In this document: piece by piece, positions 1 through 9,029 of the stretch | Layout of the letters: each line of letters begins with the position of its first letter | How positions within the stretch are numbered: the stretch's first letter is position 1 | DNA from: Silene latifolia | Lineage: Eukaryota > Streptophyta > Magnoliopsida > Caryophyllales > Caryophyllaceae | Reading direction: 5' to 3' | DNA length: 64,000 nucleotides | Assembly (NCBI RefSeq): GCF_048544455.1 | Contig: NC_133536.1 | Coordinates: forward strand, 197,969,325 to 198,033,324 | Program-made: the position numbers and the translations under genes | Notes under the pieces: model-generated | What the model was told of the DNA's origin: nothing | Databases searched by the model: none | Seen by the model: only the letters and a program-made list of their open reading frames with translations

Positions 1-1
1 A

Positions 2-583
2 GGAAGTAGTGATTGTTTCCTTACCGAAGAGTGTGACTTACTTGCGGTCACGGATAAGTGCGATGTATCTTCCAAGGAAGAATGGGTATTAGATTCTGGT
101 TGTGTCAATCATGTTTGTACCCGGAAAGAGAGTTTTGTTGTGCTCCAAGAAGGCATGCCCGGGAAGTTGAAGTTGGCCAATAATTCAACAGTGGATGTCC
201 TTGGTGTTGGGGTGGTGAAAATCAAAACATCTAGTGGGGCGGTGCATACTTTGGACAAGGTAGCTTATGTTCCAGAGTTGCGGCGGAATCTAATCTCACT
301 TAGTCAGTTGGACTCCCAAGGTTATGAGTCTAAAAATCATGGGGGAGTGGTGAAGGTGACTAAGGGTAGTATGGTCCTCATGAAGGGGGAGTTGCATCGT
401 GGTTTGTACCGTCTGGCGGTGAAGACTTCAAAAAGTGACTGGGAACGGAAAAGACGTCGACGTGTTACGTTCGCGGTAGAGGTGGCGAAGGTAAATTGTT
501 TCCAGGTTACATACGGGGGCAAGGGTAAAATTCCTGCTGGTGAAAAGGTGAAGGGGTGGAGGTCCCTCTCCAGAGTCATTTGA
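2..583 (+). pseudogene. Copia Gag-protease fragment (upstream tandem copy)
   Basis: This is the C-terminal part of the reading frame found complete at about 2150-2987. It shows the protease-like segment beginning VLDSGCVNHVC, where D-S-G is the usual copia active-site triplet, followed by a pre-integrase-like stretch containing LISLSQLDSQGYE. The N-terminal Gag lies outside the window. It differs from the downstream copy at a few residues, for example VVLQEGM against DELQEGI. The frame ends at 583 after a lysine/arginine-rich tail and is followed by the same 3' untranslated stretch as the second copy. There is no integrase or reverse transcriptase. Confidence 0.75.
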
Positions 584-736
584 CGCGGTGACTCGGTTGC
601 GGCTGTACACGGTGCATTGACCGTGGTTGTGAGTTAGGGTAGGGACCAGATACTAACTCGGGTGTGCAGCTGGTATTTCAAATCGGTCAATGGTTAATTC
701 CTCGGTGTCTCCCTTGGGTGGGAGGGGGAGAATTTT

Positions 737-1550
737 TGGGTCCCACCCATGTTTTTCACTAGGTGAAATTGTTTAAAGAATAGTATGAGCTAGCCTTATT
801 GTTCATTTTTCGGCTATGCATAGTAGCTCATTATTGTTGACTTTGCATGTGGACATAGGAAAACAAGTAGCCCATTATTGTTGACCTTTTCATGTGGACA
901 TAGGAAAAATGGGGTTTGTAGTTTGCACGTTTCTTGTGTTTCTGACAAATAGTGAAGCTGCACTTGCCTATATATAGGATGCTCCTCACTTGGAATTGGC
1001 AGAGGGAAGGAACAAGGAGCACTCTACATAGAAATTGTAAGTGTCTTCTTGGTATTATACTTCACTGGAATTTGGTGGAGTATAAGGCAGACCTTACGGT
1101 ATTTGTAAGGTACTCACACAAATAAACAAGGGGTTGTGATTCGGGTAACGGTTCAACCGGGTTTGAGTGTGTGAGGCAGTATAACGGGTCTTCTCTTACA
1201 ATAATTTAGAGGGTTACTCTAGGGGTATAATTGGTGGTGATTTCCAATTATATTGGAGGGTCTAGAGGGTACTAGTTTGTATTCCTAAATTATTGTCGGG
1301 TCCAAATTCGGTGTGTAATTTGGTACCTAAGCACGTTATCTTGGCACTATCTTTATAGTGGCACTATTTTATAGTGGATTCGATCTTTTTCGGCTGGTGG
1401 GTTTTACCTCCGTCTTGGAGGGTTTTGCCCTGGGTATTGACCCTAAATCTCGTCTCAACTTATTATTAGCTTGCGGTTTATTTTACTTTTACATTATATA
1501 TCGATCGGTGCTTCCGTTGCGTGTGGGAGATTGGAGCTTATTTCCCAACA
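737..1550 (+). repeat. Copia LTR (shared middle LTR), 814 bp
   Basis: It begins TGGGTCCC directly after a polypurine tract (GGTGGGAGGGGGAGAA) and ends CCCAACA directly before a tRNA-Met-like primer-binding site. It carries TATATATAGG at about 970-979 as a likely TATA box, and a short internal duplication of the 'ATTGTTGAC...CATGTGGACATAGGAAAA' stretch at about 833-906. It is nearly identical to 3141-3952 except for a cluster of changes around 1328-1390. Confidence 0.85.
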
Positions 1551-1551
1551 A

Positions 1552-1566
1552 GTGGTATCGAGCCAC
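1552..1566 (+). other. Primer-binding site of the copia element
   Basis: TGGTATCGAGCCACT follows the LTR end by one base. Plant copia elements normally carry TGGTATCAGAGCC, complementary to the 3' end of initiator tRNA-Met. This copy has lost one base or diverged at the centre. Confidence 0.7.
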
Positions 1567-1608
1567 TTCGGCTCGGTCCGAGTGGTCCGGGTGGTTTGAT
1601 CGGTAGGG

Positions 1609-2208
1609 ATGTCAAATATGGGGTCTCAGTTTGGAGTACCAAAATTTGATGGTAAAAGTAGTTTCACCCTCTGCGAGAGGAGGATGAAGGATCTCCTGGT
1701 ACATCTTGGCTTGGCTAGAGCCTTGAAAGGAGATGAAGGCAAGCCGGAAAAGTTGAGTGATGCCGACTGGGAGGAGGTGTGTACTAAGTGTGCTAGTACC
1801 ATCAGGTTGTGCATCTCGGATTCCGTCATCAACTGTGTTCTTGACGATGACTCTCCATCTAAGATATGGGAAAAATTGGAAAAGCTTTACATGGCGAAAA
1901 GCTTGACCAATAAGTTGTTGCTAAAGCGACGGTTATATCGGTTGCGGATGGACGAGGCGGAAAATCTCATTGGACATGTCAATTTGTTCAATGGACTGTT
2001 AGATGAGTTGAAGAAGATCGATGTTAAGGTTGAGGAGGAGGATAAAGCGTTGTTACTCCTCAACTCTCTCCCGGATACATACGAGACGTATGTGGATACG
2101 ATTCTGTGCGGAAAGGATACCATTACCATGGAGGAAGCACAAAGGCATTGTTGTCCTTTGATGCGAGGAAGAAGGACAAGGATGGAATGCGCAGCGACAT
2201 CTCGGTGA
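1609..2208 (+). CDS. Copia Gag (UBN2-type), frameshifted after residue ~180
   Basis: This is the N-terminal Gag of the non-autonomous copia, translated from ATG 1609. It has the typical features of the plant copia Gag domain: VPKFDGKSSFTLCERRMKDLL near the N-terminus, a central SKIWEKLEKLYMAKSLTNKLLLKRRLYRLRM segment, and LLNSLPDTYETYVDTIL. The family would continue in frame into a zinc knuckle. Here the frame shifts around 2140-2150 (near CACAAAGGCATT), giving a short missense tail to the stop at 2208. The continuation lies in the frame of 2106-2987. A one-base deletion or two-base insertion explains it; a programmed frameshift cannot be excluded but nothing in the sequence supports it. Confidence 0.75.
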   Translation: MSNMGSQFGVPKFDGKSSFTLCERRMKDLLVHLGLARALKGDEGKPEKLSDADWEEVCTKCASTIRLCISDSVINCVLDDDSPSKIWEKLEKLYMAKSLTNKLLLKRRLYRLRMDEAENLIGHVNLFNGLLDELKKIDVKVEEEDKALLLLNSLPDTYETYVDTILCGKDTITMEEAQRHCCPLMRGRRTRMECAATSR

Positions 2209-2987
2209 TGGTTGCTCGGGATGGGAGAGGACGATCGTCTAACAGGGGATTATGGATCGAAGCATGGCGGTCTCGATCCGGGAACACTTCTCGGAATGAT
2301 GGAGTAAAGTGTTACAAGTGTGGTGAAATTGGGCACATTAGGCGGAACTGTCCTAGGAAAGATGTGCCGGATAACAATGGCGACGCCAACTTGGCTACCG
2401 GTGAAGGAAGTAGTGATTGTTTCCTTACCGAAGAGTGTGACTTACTTGCGGTCACGGATAAGTGCGATGTATCTTCCAAGGAAGAATGGGTATTAGATTC
2501 TGGTTGTGTCAATCATGTTTGTACCCGGAAAGAGAGTTTTGATGAGCTCCAAGAAGGCATTCCCGGGAAGTTGAAGTTGGCCAATAATTCAACAGAAGAT
2601 GTCCTTGGTGTTGGGGTGGTGAAAATCAAAACATCTAGTGGGGCGGTGCATACTTTGGACAAGGTAGCTTATGTTCCAGAGTTGCGGCGGAATCTAATCT
2701 CACTTAGTCAGTTGGACTCCCAAGGTTATGAGTCTAAAACTCATGGGGGAGTGGTGAAGGTGACTAAGGGTAGTATGGTCCTCATGAAGGGGGAGTTGCA
2801 TCGTGGTTTGTACCGTCTGGCGGTGAAGACCTCAAAAAGTGACTGGGAACGGAAAAGACGTCGACGTGTTACGTTCGCGGTAGAGGTGGCGAAGGTAAAT
2901 TGTTTCCAGGTTACATACGGGGGCAAGGGTAAAATTCCTGCTGGTGAAAAGGTGAAGGGGTGGAGGTCCCTCTCCAGAGTCATTTGA
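2150..2987 (+). CDS. Copia Gag C-terminus: zinc knuckle plus protease-like domain
   Basis: This continues the Gag at 1609 in another frame. From about 2310 it encodes a CX2CX4HX4C zinc knuckle (CYKCGEIGHIRRNC). A retropepsin-like segment with D-S-G follows, and then the start of a GAG-pre-integrase-like region (YVPELRRNLISLSQLDSQGYE). In autonomous relatives, integrase and reverse transcriptase would come next. Here a basic tail (DWERKRRRRVTF) leads to a stop at 2985-2987, about 150 bp before the polypurine tract. The upstream ATG at 2106 lies inside the Gag frame and is probably not used. The region may still make a packaging protein, but the frameshift argues against a functional product. 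Confidence 0.7.
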
Positions 2988-3119
2988 CGCGGTGACTCGG
3001 TTGCGGCTGTACACGGTGCATTGACCGTGGTTGTGAGTTAGGGTAGGGACCAGATACTAACTCGGGTGTGCAGCTGGTATTTCAAATCGGTCAATGGTTA
3101 ATTCCTCGGTGTCTCCCTT

Positions 3120-3136
3120 GGGTGGGAGGGGGAGAA
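3120..3136 (+). other. Polypurine tract
   Basis: GGGTGGGAGGGGGAGAA lies immediately before the 3' LTR start at 3141. The same tract precedes 737. It primes plus-strand synthesis in LTR retroelements. Confidence 0.75.
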
Positions 3137-3140
3137 TTTT

Positions 3141-3952
3141 TGGGTCCCACCCATGTTTTTCACTAGGTGAAATTGTTTAAAGAATAGTATGAGCTAGCCT
3201 TATTGTTCATTTTTCGGATATGCATAGTAGCTCATTATTGTTGACTTTGTATGTGGACATAGGAAAACAAGTAGCCCATTATTGTTGACCTTTGCATGTG
3301 GACATAGGAAAAATGGGGTTTGTAGTTTGCACGTTTCTTGTGTTTCTGACAAATAGTGAAGCTGCACTTGCCTATATATAGGATGCTCCTCACTTGGAAT
3401 TGGCAGAGGGAAGGAACAAGGAGCACTCTACATAGAAATTGTAAGTGTCTTCTTGGTATTATACTTCACTGGAATTTGGTGGAGTATAAGGCAGACCTTA
3501 CGGTATTTGTAAGGTACTCACACAAATAAACAAGGGGTTGGGATTCGGGTAACGGTTCAACCGGGTTTGAGTGTGTGAGGCAGTATAACGGGTCTTCTCT
3601 TACAATAATTTAGAGGGTTACTCTAGGGGTATAATTGGTGGTGATTTCCAATTATACTGGAGGGTCTAGAGGGTACTAGTTTGTATTCCTAAATTTTTGT
3701 CGGGTCCAAATTCGGTGTGTAATTTGGTACCGGTTACGTTGTACTGGCACTATCTTTATAGTGGCACTATTTTATAGTGGATTCAGTCTTTTCGGCTGGT
3801 GGGTTTTACCTCCGTCTTGGAGGGTTTTGCCCTGGGTATTGACCCTAAATCTCGTCTCAACTTATTATTAGCTTGCGGTTTATTTTACTTTTACATTATA
3901 TATCGATCGGTGCTTCCGTTGTGTGTGGGAGATTGGAGCTTATTTCCCAACA
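3141..3952 (+). repeat. Copia 3' LTR, 812 bp
   Basis: Boundaries match the LTR at 737-1550: it starts TGGGTCCC and ends CCCAACA. The sequence after 3952 is unrelated to the element, so this is the downstream end of the array. Confidence 0.85.
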
Positions 3953-3995
3953 CAGAAGAATAACAGGATTTTTATTACAAACGGTTTTTCTAAAA

Positions 3996-4149
3996 TGTGC
4001 CCAAGGGCACATGTTAATAACCTTAATATGGTAAGATTAACAATATATTCTCGCTAATTATGGTAACAATGAGTTTATAGTTAAATATCTCATGAGAATT
4101 TGTTGTCAATATTACCATATTAAAGTTATTAACACGTGCCCTTAGGTCA
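3996..4149. mobile_element. MITE with ~38-bp imperfect terminal inverted repeats
   Basis: The left end reads TGTGCCCAAGGGCACATG and continues TTAATAACCTTAATATGGTAA. The right end, reverse-complemented, reads TGACCTAAGGGCACGTG and continues TTAATAACTTTAATATGGTAA. The two arms form a long hairpin around a short AT-rich loop. There is no coding capacity. I could not identify a clean target-site duplication, so the superfamily is not assigned. Confidence 0.7.
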
Positions 4150-4173
4150 TGGGGAACTTCAGTAAACGCTATA

Positions 4174-4280
4174 TACTCCCTCGTCCCGTCATTTGTTTAT
4201 ATTTAATTTTGGCACAAAGACAAAAAAAGGTTGTTAGGTAAACAAATGAATGAGATGTGCGATAATGCAATAGGTAAACA
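4174..4280. mobile_element. Truncated Stowaway-like MITE
   Basis: TACTCCCTCGTCCCGTCATT followed by TGTTTATATTT matches the 5' end of plant Stowaway (Tc1/mariner) MITEs preceded by TA. Internally it has the typical GGTAAACAAATGAATGAGATG, but the expected closing GGGAGTA is missing, so the right end is degraded. Confidence 0.6.
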
Positions 4281-5200
4281 AAGGTTGTATCTGGTTCAAT
4301 CAATCAGGTAGTGAACCCATCGTGGTGATACGATACATGATATAGGTGTTTATGACATGTCCATTTCTAACGGTTTTGAAGTTTGCTGCATTATAGCATA
4401 TGCCCACGCACAGTAACTTAGACAAGAAGGCGATAACTGGTTTCGAGACAAGATTTAAACTGAGATTGAATGTTGTTTGATGATGTAATTTTCTTCTGCA
4501 GTATATTGCTGTTGAGATGTTAAATGAAACCTCAATGTTCAATTGTTCCAATTTTATTTATTGGTTTGATAAACAGCGCAACTTTTTAATGACTAATTTT
4601 GTACTGTGACACAGATTTGTCCTCTAACTCGTTCATAAACAGTCGATGAATACACAATGGACTGTTACTCAAATAATATAAAATAAAAACCGAGTAATTC
4701 TATCAGAAGTTTCCAACAACAGTCTTGATTAACGAATACTGTTATCATCTAAACATGATTAACAGGACTTAAAACGGCAAAAAGAAATCTGAATTATGCT
4801 TTGATTTCCCTCACAGAGTAATTCCTTGACGAAGAGAGTTTATTATTGTAGTTGGGCGTTCATCAAGCTGGGTAGCAGAGGGGCGAATTTGAACTAGGCA
4901 TCAGGGGATAAACTAAAACTGTATGCAAATTTTAATCACACCTTCATCGGTCGAATATTTTTAACGTTGATATGCATTACCATCATTAAGAATAGTGCAC
5001 AACGCCCCATTTTTTGCCGTTAGTGAATTTATGTATGTGCGATACCTCGTGCAGCGTTTCATACCCGCAAAACCAAAATTTAGCCACTTTTTTTGCCATT
5101 AGGGAATAGAAACAATGATTTCCTAAAAGAAAAAAGGAAATCATAAGTGGAATAAGGAAAATAAAATTTGACTTAATTGCTAACATAAAACCTAAGACCC
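4281..5200. other. Unassigned intergenic DNA upstream of the F-box gene
   Basis: No open frame with recognisable protein features and no clear terminal repeats. Short open frames on the minus strand (4300-4551 and 4986-5186) have random composition. Presumably it is the upstream region of the gene at 5301. Confidence 0.5.
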
Positions 5201-5201
5201 C

Positions 5202-5208
5202 TATAAAT
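5202..5208 (+). promoter_or_regulatory. TATA box of the F-box gene
   Basis: TATAAATAA lies about 95 bp upstream of ATG 5301, giving a plausible start of transcription near 5235. The spacing suits a short 5' leader. Confidence 0.55.
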
Positions 5209-5300
5209 AAATTCTACTATTCTTGTGTTATATCTAAAGTCTAAACTTTCGGCTTTTTTAATATTTGAATTTAGAACGTGAATCTTACTGCTGCGGTTAG

Positions 5301-5777
5301 ATGGCTGCAAATTGGTCTTCAATGCCTCTCGACATCCTTACGTTCATTGCATTCAAATTGGAATCATTTGACGATTTTATTTATTTTTCTGCCGTTTGTC
5401 GGTCCTGGAATTGTGCTTCGTCCTCAATTAAGCACCAATGGAGGCCTACAACACCACTGCCATGGCTTTTGCTTGCTGAAAACACCAAAGATAATCCAAA
5501 TTGTGCGAGAAAGTTATTTAATCTTAACAATAACAAGTGTTACAACTCGAACCTCCCAGAGACGTTTGGAGCAAGGTGCTGCGGTTCGCCTTATGGTTGG
5601 GTTGTAGTGGCTAAAAGTGATCACACCATTCAACTAATTAATCCCATCACCAAGGCTCACATTAGTTTCCCATCTTTGGAAACCATATTAAACTTGCGTG
5701 AAACTGGCGCTGAATCTTTTGATGACTATAATGATTGGTGTCTCACGTTCTTCTTGACAAAGCTCATTGTGCTCTGA
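5301..5777 (+). pseudogene. F-box/DUF295 (KIB-type) protein, truncated by retrotransposon insertion
   Basis: The first about 45 residues form an F-box (MPLDILTFIAFKLESFDDFIYFSAVCRSWNCAS), the SKP1-binding module of SCF ubiquitin ligases. This is followed by the start of a DUF295/KIB-like region (WLLLAENTKDN; GSPYGWVVVAKSDHTIQLINPITKAHISFPSL). Family members usually have 350-400 residues; this frame has 158. The coding sequence ends exactly where an Athila-like LTR begins (TGATAAATAG at 5775), and the stop TGA at 5775-5777 is the first three bases of that LTR. The rest of the gene is not in the window. A protein with F-box but no substrate-binding propeller could act in a dominant-negative manner, but that is speculation. 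Confidence 0.8.
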
Positions 5778-6200
5778 TAAATAGTATTTTAGTCACTTTT
5801 TACCCCGCATTTATATCTTATTACGACTCGATTTTGCGTGCTTAATGGTCTAATTAGCTCATTTAATTACTAATTTATAATAATTATTAATCGTATTAGT
5901 TATATTTAATAATTAGTCGGATTTACACAATATTAGTATTATTAGTATTATATTATTATTATTATATTAATTTATTATTATATTATTTTAATGTGTAGGC
6001 GAAACGGGAAAGGAGAGCGGGTAAATAAGACGGACTCAAATTGAAAACGAGCATATTAAAGAAAGCAAAAAGTTGACCAACAACTTGACCACCATAATCA
6101 CAATTCACAAACCCCCTGTTACCTTACGATTGACCAAAAACTCCATTTAATTCAAAACCTCACTATCACCATCATTCTCCATTCTTTCATCAGTCATCAC
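5775..6200 (+). repeat. Athila-like 5' LTR, first part
   Basis: Left portion of the LTR, AT-rich with an ATT/ATTATT microsatellite-like stretch at about 5928-5993. It continues after the copia insertion at 17616 or 17621. The host sequence reads through as TCATCACCATGACC once the insertion and one TSD copy are removed. Confidence 0.75.
6196..6200. repeat. Target-site duplication ATCAC, left copy
   Basis: ATCAC at 6196-6200 is repeated at 17616-17620, directly bracketing the 6201-17615 copia element. Five bp is the length expected for copia integrase. Confidence 0.9.
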
Positions 6201-6422
6201 TAAAGGAGATTAATGGTTGATTTGTATTGATAAAACTAGAGGTATATATACTAAGATTACAAGCTACAAACTATCCTACAATTAGGGAAACATTACTCTA
6301 AACAAGGTCCTATAATTAGGGAAAGCATAATACTAAAACATGGTCCTATAATGAAGGCACTAATGAATATAACATGGTCCTATAATTAAGGCACTAATGA
6401 ATATGTACAACATATTCTATCA
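6201..6422 (-). repeat. Copia 3' LTR (minus strand), 222 bp
   Basis: On the minus strand it reads TGATAGAATATGTTG... to ...CTCCTTTA. It follows a G-rich polypurine tract (CTGCGGGGGTA). Base for base it reads the same as 17394-17615. Confidence 0.9.
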
Positions 6423-6905
6423 TACCCCCGCAGTCGAAACGGGAGGAGACCGAACGTTGAGACTGGAGCGGAAATCATCAAAAAGGACAAGAGGGAGACC
6501 CTTTGTGAAAATATCCGCTATTTGATAACGTGAGGCAACGTGGCTAACACGAACTTCACCGCGTTCAACCTTTTCTCGGACAAAATGGATGTCCATTTCA
6601 ATATGCTTTGTGCGTTGGTGTTGAACCGGGTTGCTTGAAAGATAAATAGCACTTACGTTGTCACAATAAACGAGTGTAGCTTTAGGCATAGGCACGTGTA
6701 GCTCAACCAATAGGTTACGGAGCCAACACGATTCAGCGACAACATTTGCGACGCCACGATACTCGGCTTCAGCGCTGGATTTAGACAAAGTAGGTTGTCG
6801 CTTAGATGCCCATGAAATCAAATTGTCACCTAAGAAGACACAATAACCGGATGTAGACCGACGCGTATCCGGGCAACCGCCCCAGTCAGTGTCTGTGTAG
6901 GCACG
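6420..6905 (-). pseudogene. Copia polyprotein C-terminus: RNase H (separated part)
   Basis: This is the 3' exile of the polyprotein at 13556-17302. From the duplicated GCACG onward it reads R-A-Y-T-D-T-D-W-G-G, then STSGYCVFLG and SSAEAEYRGVANVV (RNase H), then QHQRTKHIEMDIHFVREKV and the usual copia C-terminus IADIFTKGLP. The stop TGA at 6420-6422 is formed by the first three bases of the LTR, so the polypurine tract is translated as the last residues (STAGV). The frame is in phase with the main part once the nested element and one TSD copy are removed. Confidence 0.88.
6901..6905. repeat. Target-site duplication GCACG, left copy
   Basis: GCACG at 6901-6905 is repeated at 13551-13555, exactly bracketing TGATACG...GCATCA. 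It proves insertion of the 6906-13550 element into the copia RNase H region. Confidence 0.92.
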
Positions 6906-7367
6906 TGATACGTGCATTTTATATAGTCCTTTTAGCCTATTTTATGCACGTATTTCTATGCTTTTATCGTGGTTTTATGCTACGAAATGCCCCGAATATG
7001 CTACTTTGGGTTACTTTGTCTTATTTGCAGGAATGAATCCAAAAGTAGTGAAATCAAGCCTTTTACCATCCTTTTGGCATGCATTTGGAGGAAGAGTGAA
7101 TTTAGAGCGGGAATGAAGCTATTTTGAGATGCGCATTGGAGTAAGGAAGTTAGGCGAGCCAAGAGAGTGCTTCAATTTGCTAGTTCCTGCTTGTAAGAGC
7201 CATATCTCGAGTTCTACAACTGATATTCAGGTGATTCCAATTGGAGATGAAAGTTTGTCCTTTTAGCTTTCCAATGCCACCGGAATCACCCTGTTTGACC
7301 AAGTAACGAAGAAATGGCAGCCGTTTGAAGTTCAGTGCGCGAAGCAGGAATTACGCGCTGAGAAGTG

Positions 7368-7540
7368 CTCGATCGAGAACTACTTCTATTCGATCGAGAG
7401 CCAATTTGCTCGATCGAGAGCTACCTATTCTTGATCGAGTGATTTAAGGGAAAGAAGTCCTCGATCGAGAGGAATTTTTCTCGATCGAGAGGAATGCTAA
7501 GGAATATCACTCGATCGAGAGCCTTAAGTGCTCGATCGAG
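7368..7540. repeat. Cluster of eight CTCGATCGAG-type palindromes in LTR
   Basis: Copies of CTCGATCGAG or one-base variants recur about every 20-30 bp (near 7368, 7389, 7409, 7430, 7460, 7480, 7510, 7531). Intervening sequence is unrelated between units. The variant TTGATCGAG has a C-to-T change at a CpG. The cluster sits directly upstream of the TATA box. An equivalent copy is in the 3' LTR at about 12512-12685. Confidence 0.9.
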
Positions 7541-7609
7541 TGGATTTTGCTATGGGTTTGGGCTTTTTAGGTTTAATTCCGTCATTAGGTTTAATAAACC
7601 TTATTTTCT

Positions 7610-7618
7610 TATAAATAG
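7610..7618 (+). promoter_or_regulatory. LTR TATA box (B1)
   Basis: TATAAATAG within the LTR, followed by a pyrimidine-rich leader (CTCTCTCACACACTC). It probably starts genomic RNA around 7640. Confidence 0.6.
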
Positions 7619-8410
7619 GGAGTCATTATGTCGATGTAAACTCTCTCACACACTCTTTTCTCTTCTACTCTCTTTTTCTCTCTGGTTCGAATTCGCTGCT
7701 ACTTTTGCTACAGTTACTTTAATTCCGGATTTATATCAGTAATTTCTTCTCTCCCTTTTCCTTTTTATTTAATGTTTGTTTCTCTTCCTTTCTTTATTAT
7801 GTATTTCCTTTACTTAATTATGAGTAGCTAAATCCCCATAGTATGTTAGGATTAGGGAAGCCGTGGTAGCAATGTTTTAATTGTATTAAATAGATTAGCC
7901 TTGCGATAGGAATTGTATTAGGCAATTTAACTGTTATCCGGTCGAATGAATGCATGCAGGAGACCATAAATCTAGTTAACCCCGACCTAGATCGAAATAT
8001 TGGAAGGGAAGGCTTGCTTAATTACAATAGGGTATAGCGGTGAGGGCGAAAGTTAAGTCATTTACGCTCTAGGGCGGTTTAAGGACCGAAAGGTGACGAC
8101 CATAGCTCTTCTTATCAATAGTCTAATCGCCTTAGTATTCTCGATAATATAAGATCTGATAGCTACCACGGTGGACCGACTCCTAGCATACTTCCTTTCT
8201 CTTATTGTTAATTTCTCTCATCTTTTTCCCTCGCTTTAGTCTTTAGTTTAGTTAACACAATCAATTCAATCCCCATCGTGACATTAGACAGATAAATAGA
8301 CAAATAGATAGTACACCGCCTCCCTGTGGAGATCGACCCTACTTACCGCTGACTTCTGTTAGTAGTAATTTAGGTAATTATTTTTGGTGTAGAACGACCG
8401 CATCAAATTT

Positions 8411-8428
8411 TGGCGCCGTTGCCGGGGA
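8411..8428 (+). other. Primer-binding site of B1
   Basis: TGGCGCCGTTGCCGGGGA, five bases after the LTR. This is the tRNA-complementary site characteristic of Athila/Tat gypsy elements. Confidence 0.85.
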
Positions 8429-8648
8429 GGCAATCTATTTATTTATTTGTTTAATTTTATCTGTTTTTAGCCTCAGGGGATTTTCTCCTTGAGGCCGTTT
8501 TAATCTTTTGTTTAGTGCTGTTTTGATAGGCCTTACAGGTACTACCTAGACAGTTCTAGGTGAAAGACAGTCAAAGGGAAGGCTTGAGTACCTTTGACCC
8601 ATCACCGATGTCCCATTATATGGAACAAAGAGGTGATCTACTTCGGAG

Positions 8649-9029
8649 ATGTGGTTCTGCACGAGCACAATGCAAACTGTAGTTGTGCCGCCACATCCAC
8701 CCTATCAATGGCCACCGCAACAAGATCCTCCTGATATACAAGAAGAAGAGATTGCGGAGCTGAAATCCTTACTGCAGACACTTGCATCTCAATTGCAAGA
8801 TCGTGACCGAGAGAGGCAAGATCATGATAGACACACTTCTTCGCGACTTGAAAAGCTCGAAACTTACATTGCTCGATTAGCGAGAGATACAAGAAGAAGA
8901 GGTTGCGAATCGAGGTCTTTAATGGAGATACTTGTATCTCAAATACAGAATTATGATCGAATGAGGCAAGAGAGTGATAGACGTGCGGATGCTCAAATCA
9001 TTGAGTCAAGTCTAAAATTGCTCGATTAA
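8649..9029 (+). pseudogene. Gag-derived ORF fragment of B1 (coiled coil)
   Basis: The ATG at 8649 falls inside what in element D (52500) is the zinc-knuckle coding sequence. In B1 the knuckle is destroyed by a deletion and frame change. From about residue 10 the product matches D: PPHPPYQWPPQQDPPD, then a heptad-rich, charged helix (EEEIAELKSLLQTLASQLQDRDRERQDHDRH...). It probably formed a coiled coil. It stops at 9029, and the frame continues in a different phase at 9030-9990. No start signal or domain would make this an independent gene. Confidence 0.6.

Larger units (their letters stand above)
1..3952 (+). mobile_element. Tandem array of a non-autonomous Ty1/copia element
   Basis: The order is partial internal region (1-736), LTR (737-1550), full internal region (1551-3140), LTR (3141-3952). 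Bases 1-736 match 2405-3140 at a constant offset of 2404 with only a handful of substitutions, so two tandem units share the middle LTR. The internal region has a copia Gag and a protease-like domain, but no integrase, reverse transcriptase or RNase H. It runs from the protease region straight to the polypurine tract, so the element must borrow enzymes. The array starts before the window, so no target-site duplication can be tested. Shared-LTR arrays normally arise by unequal recombination between LTRs; that origin is inferred. Confidence 0.85.
6906..8405 (+). repeat. B1 5' LTR, 1500 bp
   Basis: Starts TGATACGTGC and ends GACCGCATCA. A cluster of eight CTCGATCGAG-like palindromes lies at 7368-7540. 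A TATA box (TATAAATAG, about 7610-7618) lies 70 bp after the cluster. The end of U5 carries the CTCCCTGTGGAGATCGACCC stretch seen in the LTRs of related plant gypsy elements. Confidence 0.92.
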
